Position numbers and translations under genes: made by a program. DNA of 64,000 nt, from NCBI GenBank assembly GCA_963989385.1, contig OZ022511.1:3844001-3908000 (forward strand), in the 5' to 3' direction. This DNA is from Ctena decussata. Lineage: Eukaryota; Mollusca; Bivalvia; Lucinida; Lucinidae. The notes below the pieces were generated by a model. It was given only the letters and a program-made list of their open reading frames with translations, had not been told where the DNA came from and did not search any database. Positions within the stretch are counted from its first letter, which is position 1. The number at the start of each line of letters is the position of its first letter. This document shows positions 10,760 through 21,381 of the stretch, in pieces.

Positions 10760-11445
10760 TAAGGGATAGTGATACGGATTCAGAAAACGTCAGTTTTCTA
10801 AGGAGGGAGTAAAAGAAACAGAAGAGCTTGGAGACATTTGTTCTATCACAACTCTTGAGGATGTCAAGACAGCAGCCAAAAGGTCAGTTAAATTGAAGTG
10901 GCAAGACAGATGGAATAAGTCAGAAAGAGGAAGGACCTTATACCAGTTTCGCCCTACAGTTGACTTCAAGCTTAAAGCCCAGCTAAACTCCTTCACCAGT
11001 AAGAGTAGAATCTCTCAACTTAGAACAGGTTATGTTCCCCTGAATCAGTATTTACATAAATGTGGTTTAAAGGACACTAATAATTGTGTGGGTTGTGGAG
11101 AAATTGAGTATGTTCATCATTGCTTGATTTCATGCCCAAAATATTGAGAAAGCTTAAGAAGAAGGTTGTTTCTGACAGCAGGGATCATGAGTTTAGACCT
11201 TGAGCTATTTCTTAATGCTAAACCAGAAGACGAATAAAAAGAATACAGGGATCCCATTTTGGAAGAGCTTGAAAAACTCATTACAAAATCAAATCGCTTT
11301 TCTTCCTCATTTAATGAAGTTTCCAGCTAGTTCGAACTTCGCACCGCACCTCATACAAAACTAATATACATGTGAGCTTATGTGCCAGCGGCAATACTAA
11401 GAAGAGATACCAGAGTGGTTCTAAAGCCTAGTGGCTTTGATAAAG
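10760..11445 (+). pseudogene. LINE 3' end fragment (region after RNase H, zinc knuckle)
   Basis: Decayed C-terminal piece of a non-LTR retrotransposon. The reading frame from about 10798 gives WQDRWNKSERG, then ISQLRTGY.PLN, then a Cys/His cluster (NNCVGCGEIEYVHHCL.SCPKY) at 11085-11145, followed at once by a stop. Beyond the stop the frame continues LRRRLFLTAGI.SLDLELFLNA. The same domain order occurs in the better-preserved copy at 55787-56385, so both come from one LINE family. Catalytic RT and endonuclease are absent here. The 3' tail after 11330 also resembles that after 56385. Confidence 0.75.
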
Positions 11446-11755
11446 ACTAAAGACTCAGTTTGATACGGCTGTCTGTATCAGATGACCAGAAAACAGGCAG
11501 CTCAAAGAGTGTATCATTGATAGGTATATAATAAAATGTTTTTACTAATTTACTATTATCACATACTCCTTGTTGTGCCGTTTCTTTTGTTTTTGTTACA
11601 CAAGGGACGTTATTGTACCAGCTATAAGAACTCATCTGAATTTGTGTTAATTCCCTTGCCCGCCTTTTACGAGAAAATATACCTTCTCGAAAATTGGCTG
11701 GACTGACTTGCATGTCCACGAGAGTCCTATAGGAGAAGTGTTTACATAATTCAGG

Positions 11756-12236
11756 CGTTAAAGATTGTCTCCCTCGTTTATTTCATGTTTTCAGAAACAA
11801 ATATTTTAACAAAATTTCATTAGACAATATGTAGTAGTCTCATAATTAACCGTAGAAGTTTTGAGAAAGTGCATATTTATTCGATAAATGTGGAATGAAA
11901 AATAATCTTCAAATTAAAATGCAAATTACCTATTTCCTCACGGCCTGTAAGAATATCGATTTTGACCACGTGTGTTATGTGATCATGTAGAGGTATTTTT
12001 CTTATTCGTGCACGTGATTGTGACGTATGAATAAATTATTTTTGTCCAATAATGCGCTTTCAACCGCGGTCCGCGATTGTATAAAATTTATCTAAGTTTT
12101 TGTTTAAAGTCACTTTTATCAAATATTATTATCTAAACTCTAATTCAAATGTATAGTTAGACCATGTCGGAGGTATTGCATGAAATATTTCATCAAATCA
12201 TTTTGTTATTATTATAAAGGGAGTAAATCTTTAAAG
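11756..12236. mobile_element. MITE, inverted counterpart of 15537-16000
   Basis: About 480 bp with termini TTAAAGATTGTCTCCCTCG and AGGGAGTAAATCTTTAAA. The whole element matches the reverse complement of 15537-16000 inside methyltransferase intron 1 with scattered substitutions and one short insertion near 12205. A third, diverged relative is suggested at 56610-56690. Confidence 0.78.
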
Positions 12237-12340
12237 GTCGATAGAGAATATTCTGTTCAGTTTTCTTGAGTGCGTAGCTAATCCGGGCCTTTTAGGAATA
12301 TGAAGACGAAAACAATCTGATTTTGGTCGTTTTTACACAA

Positions 12341-12525
12341 CCCAGCGGGCACATGACGTCGAAATGACGGCGTACTGTCGTAACGTCGCATCGACGTCAG
12401 TGCGACGTCATTACGACGACATGTGCAACATGACGTCGAAATAACGTCGTACTGACGTCAATGCGACGTCGTAACGTCGCATCGACGTCGGTATGAGGTC
12501 ATTACGATGTCATGTGCCTGGTGGG
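12341..12525. mobile_element. REP-D copy 2, TGACGTC-rich
   Basis: Termini CCCAGCGGGCACATGACGTC and CATGTGCCTGGTGGG. The core repeats CGACGTC, ACGTCATTACGAC and ATGACGTCGAAAT in both orientations, with an internal near-duplication of about 90 bp. It carries several TGACGTC/GACGTCA half or full CRE-like sites. Confidence 0.75.
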
Positions 12526-12569
12526 AATGTTCAGAGAAGGATAAGGTCAGTGACCAGGCTGTTTCTTTG

Positions 12570-12690
12570 GATGTATCTGACTGGGCCTTTCGTGTACTTC
12601 GCGATTCTTAGCGTGAACCACCTTTTCTATAGAAAAAAGTGCTTCACTCTCAGAATCGTGTAGCATGAAACGCCCTGTCGGATACGCCCT
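12570..12690. repeat. Imperfect palindrome
   Basis: ATCTGACTGGGCCTTTCGTG and CATGAAACGCCCTGTCGGAT pair loosely with an inner GAATCGTG / GCGATTCTTAGC hairpin. Short foldback relic. Confidence 0.45.
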
Positions 12691-12710
12691 TTTATTTACC
12701 CGGAAGACAA

Positions 12711-13206
12711 CTTAAAGTCTCCATAGTCCTATCAGTGGTAAAATGTCTAAACTCAAATCATTGTAAAACGTGGTTCAACTTTCACGTTTGGTAATGAAAT
12801 GTGGGTTGATTTGCATAGTTTGGGTCATAAAACTGGCAAAAAGTAGAAAAAAAAAAAACACAATCTTTTTAGTTATAACAAGTCGCTCCACAAAATGCAA
12901 TTTCCTGTTCTGGTTTCCGTCTTGCAATGCTATATAAACATAGACGGGATAGTGATTTGGGCTCCACGCTTGTGCATTGTATTTTTACCATTCAATTCAA
13001 CTTAATGAAATCGAAAGTAGGTCATTTAAGTTGCCAACTAAATTAACCAAAATAAGTTTTGAAACCTTTTTTATGCGAAACTCAAGGATGTTTTATTTGT
13101 TTACACCTGGCTAATCACGGTCATTTACAATGACGAAACTATAGTGAGAAACTTGCAGCCGCCTCATGATAAAGTTTTCACGCTGATAGAGCAATGGGGC
13201 CTTTAA
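12711..13206. mobile_element. MITE-E copy 2
   Basis: Diverged, longer copy of 651-1063, ending GAGCAATGGGGCCTTTAA. It contains insertions relative to copy 1, for example around 12985-13030. Confidence 0.7.
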
Positions 13207-14302
13207 TAAACAGAATAGTATTGCCTCCCTTTCTTCAATAAGACCAGACTTGCTGTGGGTAAGTTCTTTCCCATTGGAGAAGTCTTGGACAAATTCTTAT
13301 TTTCCATCCAAGTAAGCATATGACGTTGAAAGGACGTAAATACAACATCAGGTAGCTTCGTGTGTCCATACGCCCTGATGCGCTGTCCTGCTCTCACGAA
13401 CTCTTATAGCGATCTTGGGAATCTTAACGTGAAAGCCTTTATATGAATTGGTTATTCCTTACACAGAAATAATGAATAATTTAGTAACAAACAAAACACA
13501 AATAAAAAGACTATTGATATCTGAAAATATCTGTCCTACTTGTAGGATGTGTAACGGAGATAGTAACTGCTAAATAAGTCACATTTTGTGTAGTCAAGTG
13601 TTCTTTTGCTGTGTTATAGCTATAAAGCATATCGAAATTTCAGTTAATGTATCAGCATAAACTGTTTCAGTCAGCCATATGTTTGAATTTGGACCTGGAT
13701 TTTAAGTCACGGGTAAGTCACAACGTTGAAACAAGGTATCTGCAACATAGCTGCATCATCATTGACGCAGCGCTTTATAATATTTAACGCTGTTTGCTTC
13801 ACCTACCTACCTAGCATCTGGTCTACTATTAACCCGAACCTTACCTAAACCAACCGAACCGAATCTAACCTTACCTAACGTAATGTAATGTAATTTAACC
13901 TACCTACCTACCTATACCTACCTACCCACCTACCGATAGTCTAATCTAATCTTATCTAATTTAATATTTTTTATTCTAATCAAATTAAATCTAACCCTCC
14001 TTACGACCGACCGACCCACTTAAATACTTACGGATGGATATGACCAGAATATTGTTTAATCTCCATTCCCATCCAATATCGTTCCAGCCAACGACCTTTT
14101 TGTCTGTCTGCTTGCCTGCCTACTCAAAAGTCTACTCTGTGTAGCTACATGTACTTACCAATCACTCTAACTCATCTACATTTCCGCTATACTGCTGCAA
14201 CCTGTGCACTGTTTTTTTCTATTTCCGAGCGTTAATTGTACCTTCTTATGAACATTGTAACGTACACTAAACTACTTTAAGTGCCTGTGTTTGTCCGTTC
14301 GT
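13207..14302. other. Intergenic with TACC/TAACC low-complexity tract
   Basis: 13795-14000 is enriched in CTACC and TTACCTAAC motifs in irregular order. It is not a regular telomere-type array. The rest holds nothing I recognise. No exon supported. Confidence 0.5.
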
Positions 14303-14585
14303 GCCGGGCCGCGTAGCGCAATCGGTAGGAAACTTGACTCAAAAGTCAGAGGTCCTGGGTTCGAAACCCGGTCTGGCCATATACTTTCGCTTCTCCTTCC
14401 GCTGATTCAAGAAGGGCAATTGTCAGTTACTGGCGAAAGTATGTGCACTTAGTTCTGGTTAACCGCTTAGGAGGTCTAAGCCTGCCCAGGAATAGTGTGG
14501 TTAGGTTAACTGACCCTCCCGACATGACCATAGTTGTTTACAGTGGACGTCAAGCATCAAATCAATCAATCAATCAATCAATCAA
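14303..14585 (+). mobile_element. tRNA-derived SINE with (AATC)n tail, copy 1
   Basis: The tRNA-like head starts GCCGGGCCGCGTAGCGCAAT. It has an anticodon-arm-like TTGACTCAAAAGTCAG and a B box, GGGTTCGAAACCCGG (about 14349-14363). Head 5' and 3' ends can pair as a 7-bp acceptor stem with wobbles. The body carries TCAGTTACTGGCGAAAGTAT and GTGTGGTTAGGTTAACTGAC, and the tail is (AATC)n. The copy at 61328-61585 aligns over the full length. Confidence 0.85.
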
Positions 14586-14769
14586 CTGTCCGTTCGTTCT
14601 TTCAGTTACCCGAAGGATGACAACGTGACTGATAATGATAAGTGCTGAATCATGCAGAGGAATATCCTCAACCCTCGCCGTTATCTGTAGGAGGTCTGAT
14701 TAAACATCTTAAGCATTCCTCACCATATTCAAAGTCCTTCAAAACTTTGTAAGGACAATGACTGCCAGT

Positions 14770-15030
14770 TTATTAAGGAGAATGGATAAACTTTCAAGGG
14801 GAAGCAAATCTACTGTTTTCTTTTTCGCCTTCCTTCTCAGTATGGGTCAACTCTTAAATGAAAGAATTTGCTCCTCTAGGAGCAAATTCTTTTCTTAAAG
14901 AGTTGACCCCATTATTCCAATGGTTTTTTTGCCAACAGGGAAGTAAACAGGAAGTCACAAAAGTTGTTTACCTTTGCAAAAATGGCAAAAAATGGAGGTG
15001 TGACAGGTGTCCCCTTCCAACTTAATGGAG
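14770..15030. repeat. PAL-F palindromic repeat
   Basis: Clear family member. The central hairpin GAATTTGCTCCTCTAGGAGC is extended by AACTCTTAAATGAAA / TTCTTAAAGAGTT. It is followed by GGAAGTCACAAAAGTTGT and a GCAAAAATGGCAAAAAATGG segment. Lies upstream of the methyltransferase start. Confidence 0.7.
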
Positions 15031-15149
15031 TAATTACCCGGACTACAGGTTACTACTGGGTTACATCAGGAAATTACAATAATTATCATAAGAAAATGAA
15101 AATAAGTCGTTAGTCTCACTCATTCAGCGATGTGTTACAAATTCGCTGA

Positions 15150-15215
15150 TGGAAGGCGAACACTGTTGGCCCATATCTCCCAAACGGGATACTCTGGGCC
15201 AACACTTGCTTTTAA
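15150..15215. repeat. Hairpin upstream of the methyltransferase
   Basis: TGTTGGCCCATATCTCCC (15163) and GGGATACTCTGGGCCAACA (about 15186-15204) form a stem of about 10 bp with a partly paired loop, 100 bp 5' of the ATG. Could be regulatory or a repeat relic; no evidence decides. Confidence 0.35.
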
Positions 15216-15305
15216 GAAGCTTTTGTACGTTTATTTGTAATTATTTTACTTTTTGACAGTATTTCAGATTTTGGAGTGGTCTATTTGTAAGTACATTCGG
15301 ACACA

Positions 15306-15484
15306 ATGGACATAGAGGGCTCTGAGAAGTTTTGCAACCGTGCGTTGAATTTGGTTAATAGCGGGTTGACGGCCCTCGCTCTCTCCTTGGGCAAGGAACT
15401 GGGTCTGGTGAATCTACTGTGCAAAGTGTTTGAACATCCCGTCACGATTAAGGAGTTGGCAGACAAAGGCGGTCTAAAAGAGAG
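15306..15484 (+). CDS. Methyltransferase exon 1 (residues 1-60)
   Basis: Encodes the start of the winged-helix region, ending ...GLKE plus two bases of an Arg codon. Donor GAGAG/GTTGGT. Reading on gives an in-frame extension to 15560 that is intron and then MITE. Confidence 0.88.
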
Positions 15485-18400
15485 GTTGGTTGTTTTAATA
15501 TGTTCTTTGGTCTCCAATACTTTTTCAATATTTGCATTATTTAAAGATTTACTCCCTTGATAGATTTGATGAAATATTTCATGCAATACCTCCGACATGG
15601 TCTAACTATACATTTGAAATAGATAATAATATTTGATAAAAGTGACTTTAAACAAAAAATAAGATAAATTTTTAAACTATCGCGGACCGCGGTTGAAATC
15701 GCATTATTGGACAAAAATAATTTATTCACACGTCATAGTCACGTGCACGAATAACAAAAATACCTGTACATGATCACATGACACACGTGGTCAAAATCGA
15801 TATTCTTATAGGCCGTCAGGAAATAGGTGATTTGCATTTTAATTTGAAGATTATTTTTCATTCCACATTTATCGAAAACAAATGCATTTTCTCAAAACTT
15901 GTACGGTTTTTTTTTATGAGACTACATATCGTCTAACGAAGTTTTGTTAAAATATTTTTTACTGAAAACATGAAATAAACGAGGGAGACAATCTTTAATC
16001 ATAGATATATAACACTACATAGGATCAGATTTTTAAGCTTCCACAATTGTTTAAGTTTCTCAGTTGTTTAGTGCTAGATGTTATTGGTATATGATTCTAA
16101 TAATTAGGACACCTAGCACAGTTGTCATAACAGTTGTCATAACTGTCCAAAAATGGAAAAGTCTATCTGACAGTGCAGTAACACAGGGTATAAACCAGTC
16201 CGCCAATTTTCGCTTCCTGCAGAGACTGTCCGTCATATTTGGCTTCCGCCGTGACTGTCCGCGAACTCTTGCTTCCTGTAGGGACTACTGTCCTCGAAAA
16301 ATGGCTTTCTGCTGAGACTGTCCGCGTGACTCTGCCTCCTGCCGAGAGCCTCGACAGGAAGCAGAATCACGCGGATAGACTGCAGGAAGCCATTTATCAT
16401 GTACAGAAGTCTCGGCAGGAAGCAAGAGATCGCGGACAGTCTCGGCGGAAGCCAAATATGATGACCTATGACCACTCGTACCGTCGTCTGTTCGTTGTCC
16501 GTCCGGCCGTCGTCCACTTTCTTCAAACGGTATCATTTTAAACCCTAAGATAAGACCCTATAAAGATACCTGTGAGTTCCTGTACCAAAATTATACAAAG
16601 GAAGTTTCTGATTGCTGTGGAAACCAAAGGCAAAAGTCATCGATATAACGGCTTATGTGAGCGATATTGAGCCATCAAAGCCTTCCTTTATTGGAGTTGG
16701 GCAGTGGAGAGAAGTCTCTTAATCAGTGGTTGAAAGGATCAGTTATTTATTCCTAAAATTAAATAAAGTTGTTTGCAGATATGTGAAGGAATGGCTGGGG
16801 TGTATGGTCTCCGCAAAACTTGTACAGATTCAGATAAATGACGACACTGCGTTATACGAGATACCAACAGAGCACCGGAAACACGTGATTTATGCTGCGG
16901 AGATGTCGTCTGCCATTGGTTTATTCTGTCGTCGTCAGGAGAAAGTCAAAGAATGCTTCCGGTTTAGCGGACCGTCAGGTAATCAGAATATATTTTACCA
17001 CTTAAAGCGCTCGTAAAAAATGAAAACAGTTGAATTCGTAAACAGCGTAGAACCAAATGAGGGGCCCATCTGGATCGAGTCTATTTTATCCTTTTGTCTT
17101 TGAATTCTTAATATGATATAGCTTTGACGAAACAAATTTTTTTGGAAATTTTGCAGACTTAATTTTTGTCTTTTTCGTTACGGGCTTTAAGGATTACAGT
17201 CAATGGCAAGCACATTTCTGATTTAATAAATAGTGCAGGAATAAACGTTGATTTCAACTAGCAGGTAGCGGATTAATTTATTTGCACCATGTTCATTACG
17301 CATAAAGGTTTACACTTCGCTTCCTTTGTTTCCATCGGGCTAGTAACCAACTTGAACACCCGAAAATTGCGTAACCGTGAGATGTTTTCTCCACAGACTC
17401 CCATACAAAAATGCTCGTGCCCAGGTAGTTCCTCAAAGAAACACCTGGGTCCGTGCAAATTCTATTGGCCCATATATAAGCGTTACGCTTACCGTCAGAT
17501 CCTGCATCATCTTGTGTAATATTTGATATATGCATATGTATTTTCTATGAATAATATTTGATGTATGTATGATGTATTTTCTATGAATAAATTGTTTAAA
17601 CCAACTTAAACCAACCGCGCACATGATGATTTCATACAAAAATGTACAAATTTCTGGAAATGCAAGTCAAACAGGCATAGTTGGTACACTAAACAATCCG
17701 AACGGACATTTGGCACGAAAGAAACACATTGCTGTTGATTGTTTCAGGGTTCGACTATTCTGCGTTTCCAGAGACTTTCACGTACATGTCTGACTTCCAT
17801 TCGTTGACCTTAAAAGATGTATGTGACAAAGATTTGATTCCTGCTCTGGGAGACTTCAGACATCGACTAGGTATCACAAATCTACTTTCAGTTTTCACTC
17901 GATTCTCCTACAAAACAGTTTGAATCCTACTGTCTGGCTACCTTACTTTATAGATAATGAACAAATGAGCTACAAATTTTCACAACACTTGCAAAGCCAG
18001 ATGAACCATTACATTACATCTTCTGTTAGAGAGTCTTTCAAAAAGGTTTACTTTTTTTCTCGGCGCAGCCGAGTGTAATTTCACTTTTGTTCCACATTTC
18101 ACAAGATTTTTGGTCAAATAACGCGTATGTCAAAAAATAGCCAATAATATCAAAGGTAAGTGAATATTTTATCTTCGTTTTTTCCGTTGTTCAGCACTGC
18201 GTGGATACTACCACTCTGTCAGATGCTAATTCAAAATGTTTCTCTTGTTTGTAAATACTGTGGAAATTTTATCGAAAACAGACGCAGATATTGCAAACTT
18301 TTTTTCAGTGTAGATCTGCTTTCGATTTCTACTTGCAGTTCAATACACACAAACAAACATTGCATCATGTTGGTAACTGTTTTGGAATCAGGTCAATTTC

Positions 18401-19937
18401 AAGATTGACCGCGGTCCATTTTAGAATTGCAAATTTGGCAGCTCATTCTTGAGATAGATTATTGTCGCTACCCAGTGTCAAAATTACGGTTGCGGGTGCC
18501 TATTGACATAGCTCACTTGTTATTCTTCTAGTGGAGCGAATTCTATCCTTTTAAGATCTGACAGACAAATATTAGTGACTAGGTACATTTACTTTTCTAG
18601 TGGAGCGAATTCTATCCTTTAAGATTTGACCACCATTTAGTAGGGAAGCAAATACGAAATGGCAGAGTTGCTTCCCCAGAAAGTGTTTCCATTCACCCTA
18701 AACATAGAGAATACCATGTTAGTGTCTTTTGATACCAAGTTTATCAGGCAAGACCAGAAACAGCGTAGGAATGGCGAGGCTTGCCAAGCCAGTCCGACGT
18801 GTTTCTTGTCAAGCCTAATAAACTTGATATCAATAGACACTTACACGGTTTTCTATTTATCATGCATCTTTATAAGATTTTACGGCGTAAAGAGCGGCAA
18901 ACAAATGATAAGCAAACGCAGTTTTGTTCGAACTTGCTGACGTCGCGAATGCGTTATGACGTATATATAGTCGGTGACGTCATTCAACCAGTCGAAACCT
19001 GTTATCACGACCAACGTCAGTACACAGCAAATCGTCTTCTAAAGGCATGACCTGATAACATTAGCGCAGGCGCAGCTCTAAAGTGACATGATATCACATT
19101 GTGTTATTATACCCCTGTTATCAGTGGAATTTTGCAGCAGATGCATGATAAAATGAATAATTGCTTACTTTGTGATATGCTGTGGGCTTTTCTAATCATA
19201 TCTATCTAGTGCTAAGCTGTCATGCATGTGTATTTATATGCTTTATGATTTGCACTGTAGGGGAAGGGCCGTAACTAATGTTGTGAGAACTTATGGCCCG
19301 ACCCCATTGCTGTATTTAGAAGCAATAAAATACGTTGAAACTAATAATTGCTTACCTTTTGTTATGTTTAGGTAATGGATGCAAAGTCCTTGACATTGGA
19401 TGTGGGAACGCATATCTTTTGATACACCTCGCTAAGCGTTTCTCCCAGTCAAGTTGTGTAGGACTAGACTGCAGCACAGAGGCCTTAAGCTCAGCACAGA
19501 GGTTTGCCATCGAAGCAGGTGCCAAAAATATCACTTTCCAAGAAGGGGACGCAACTCAGTTATTGGACTCGTGGACAGACAGTTTTGATTGGATATTAAT
19601 GTATAATGTTTTGCATGATCTAGCCAATCCGAAAAGAGTATTAACTGAGATTGGAAGAGTGCTGAGGAAAGACGGAATATTAAGTGTTATTGAAGTAAAT
19701 ATTAGTAGTAAACATCAAGAGAATAAAGGGAAAATTGAGGCAGCAGGGTTATATGTTTACAGCATGTATAGTTGCCTTCCTTGTAGCATGAGTAATGAAG
19801 AGTATGCGGGTTCGAATCCTGGTTTCGGGACAGACAATATGGAGTCCTTATTAGAAGATTGTAAATTTGAAATCAAAAGCAAAAACGTTGTAACTCAGGA
19901 GCAAGACACTATCCATTATGTTTGTAATTTACGGTAA
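15306..19937 (+). CDS. SAM-dependent methyltransferase, Rv2258c-like (4 exons, 355 aa)
   Basis: Exons 15306-15484, 16779-16978, 17748-17870 and 19372-19937 join in phase (2, 1, 1) with GT/AG introns to a 355-aa protein of normal family length. Residues 1 to about 100 form the N-terminal winged-helix/dimerisation region (LGKELGLVNLL, TIKELAD, RYVKEWLG). Residues 168-355 are a class I Rossmann methyltransferase: motif I VLDIGCG (173-179), acidic D200 in VGLD, EGD (225-227), and motif IV-like ILMYNVLHDL (242-251). It should transfer a methyl group from S-adenosylmethionine; substrate is unknown, and cytosolic location is inferred from the absence of a signal peptide or membrane segment. The start is the first ATG in frame and fits the family's N terminus. 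Introns carry FB-B copy 4 and a MITE. A perfect tRNA B-box string lies in exon 4. No operon-like neighbour. Confidence 0.9.
15537..16000. mobile_element. MITE in methyltransferase intron 1
   Basis: Reverse-complement match to 11756-12236 with termini TTAAAGATTTACTCCCTTG and CGAGGGAGACAATCTTTAA. It begins about 50 bp after the exon 1 donor. Together the two copies form a long inverted repeat around exon 1 and its upstream region. Confidence 0.78.
16182..16463. mobile_element. FB-B foldback element, copy 4, right end missing
   Basis: Begins CACAGGGTATAAACCAGTCC with the usual subrepeats, turns at about 16350, but stops near 16463 before the terminal TTTATACCCTGTG. Lies in methyltransferase intron 1. 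The following 16464-16540 (GTCCGTCCGGCCGTCGTCC) belongs to something else. Confidence 0.82.
16779..16978 (+). CDS. Methyltransferase exon 2 (residues 60-127)
   Basis: Acceptor TTTGCAG/ATATGTG completes the Arg codon. Encodes RYVKEWLGCMV and the linker to the catalytic domain. Donor TCAG/GTAATC. Intron 2 (16979-17747) contains an approximate 30-35-bp duplication around 17519-17590 and nothing coding. Confidence 0.88.
17748..17870 (+). CDS. Methyltransferase exon 3 (residues 127-168)
   Basis: Acceptor TTGTTTCAG, donor CTAG/GTATCA. It encodes the linker helix region (FDYSAFPETF ... LIPALGDF.HRL) just before motif I, typical of the family. Confidence 0.87.
17871..19371. other. Methyltransferase intron 3
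   Basis: A tandem duplication of about 69 bp starts near 18524 and 18593 (TAGTGGAGCGAATTCTATCC). A PAL-F-like fragment lies at 18640-18705 and an imperfect palindrome at about 18712-18850 (ACCATGTTAGTGTCTTTTGA / CAATAGACACTTACACGG). No further exon needed by the protein. Confidence 0.55.
19372..19937 (+). CDS. Methyltransferase exon 4 (residues 168-355)
   Basis: Acceptor TATGTTTAG. Carries all recognisable SAM-binding motifs and ends ...TIHYVCNLR then TAA. AATAAA at about 20270 is the nearest downstream poly(A) signal I see, which is distant. Confidence 0.9.
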
Positions 19938-19954
19938 ACGGATATACTTAAAGG

Positions 19955-20190
19955 GCAGGCAACTCTGTCATTTTATTTTTGACTCCCTTCTAAAAAGGGG
20001 TCAACTCTAAAGGAAAGAATTTGCTCCTCCAAGAGGAGCAAATTCTTTCATTTAGAGTTGATCCCCTTTTAGAAGGGAGAGCAGCCTATTCGTTCCTTTA
20101 AAAGTTGACCTCCAATTGAGAAGGGGGGGGGGGGGGGCAAAATGAAAATGACAGAGTTGGTTCCCCTGAATGCGTACCCACCCACTTTAA
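19955..20190. repeat. PAL-F palindromic repeat with poly-G tract
   Basis: AAAGAATTTGCTCCTCCAAG and the inverse form the central hairpin, bounded by GGGTCAACTCTAAAGG / TTTAGAGTTGATCCCC. A run of about 15 G at 20126-20140 follows, where sequencing length is uncertain. Confidence 0.7.
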
Positions 20191-20404
20191 GATCTACAGA
20201 AAAGTCTTCAATCGAGATCATCGTTATCTGGGAGTTACTGACATCCTTCTTACAGGAGGCTGCTCTTTAATAAATTTTTTTTCCTTAGAGCAATTTTTTC
20301 CCGTTAAGAGTAGACCCCATATGAGAAGGGGCTCATCTTCCTGGAAAGCAAATTTTATTTTCCTCCAGAGTTGTCTCCCTTGTAAACTGGCAGCTAAACT
20401 ATGG

Positions 20405-20605
20405 ATGTATTTCAGAAGGGGTAACAGGGATAATTAAGGGATAATCTATTTTTTCTCCACATCCACACAAAAAAATCTTATGTTGTGACTCATCATAAGA
20501 ATCGTCGTGCCAAGACGGTTCTAATGAGGGGTCACAACATATGTTTTTATTGAGAAGTAAGAAAACTATTCCTAATCCTACCCTACTTATCTGGAGCGCT
20601 ATGGT
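20405..20605. repeat. Palindromic MITE related to 52687-52905
   Basis: Contains GACGGTTCTAATGAGGGGTC and ACAACATATGTTTTTATTGAG, which reappear in 52687-52905, in a loosely palindromic setting (AGGGATAAT / ATTCCTAATCCTACCC). A decayed fragment may exist at 47890-47960. Confidence 0.6.
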
Positions 20606-20729
20606 CCATAGAAAATGATAGAAGATGGTCAATGGTTGAAATCGAATTTCACCTTCGTGACTGCATTGCTAGTATAGATTGTGATTCCTACCAAGGATGT
20701 GCCATAAACTGTAGTGAACTATCAATATA

Positions 20730-20935
20730 TAAGCCGCGACACGAGAAAACCAACAATGTGGTTGTGCGCCCAGCGCAGACTCAAATTAGCCTGGGCATCC
20801 ACCCAGTCTGACCAGAGTCTTCGCTCTGTGCGTAAAGGGTTGCTAAGGTTCTAAGCTAGCTCTGTGCGGCCAGGCCGATCTGAGTCTTCGTTGGGCGCAC
20901 ATGCAACTTTGTTGCTTTTGTCATGTCGCGGCTCA
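20730..20935. mobile_element. PAL-A palindrome, copy 4 (internally shortened)
   Basis: Both ends are present (TAAGCCGCGACACGAGAAAA ... GTCATGTCGCGGCTCA) but about 30 bp near the centre and right arm are missing. The 20936-21380 stretch beyond it is AT-rich with no recognised feature. Confidence 0.82.
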
Positions 20936-21381
20936 TATATATATTTTTATTTTATTTATGCATAATGTTTTCTGTCCTCTTTTTGCATATCTGTTTGTCA
21001 GTCAAACAAATTGCAAAAGAAACAGAAATGTGAGGAAAAGAACAAAATAAGCTTTTGCTTTCATTTTAATCCTTTTCGGATATATTTCTTGTATTTTGCA
21101 TATGCTCTAGATTGAAATAAAGTTTAAAACCAGAATGTGGAATAACCAGATATAGTTATGTAATTGAAACTATGGTTAAAACAGCGTTAGATGATAGTAT
21201 GCACCATTTTAATAAATTGTTAGATGGTTGTGAATCCCATTTACAAAATGTAATGTGATTTGTGTCATATTATTATTTATATTCAAATGAAAATACACAA
21301 GAAAAAAATTAAACTAAAAGGTGGTGAGCTGATAGTGTTCTTTACCGAGACTCTTTACGCTTGTCTTCAGGCTCTACATAT

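Noticed and set aside
13795..14000. Interstitial telomere-like repeat
   Set aside because: CTACC and TTACCTAAC motifs are irregular and do not form TTAGGG-type units.
14303..14380. Functional tRNA gene
   Set aside because: It has a cloverleaf-like head and B box but a six-base anticodon loop and a SINE body with (AATC)n tail, repeated at 61328. SINE is the better call.
17273..17535. Overlapping ORFs on both strands in methyltransferase intron 2
   Set aside because: The protein is complete without them, no splice sites fit, and no domain is visible.
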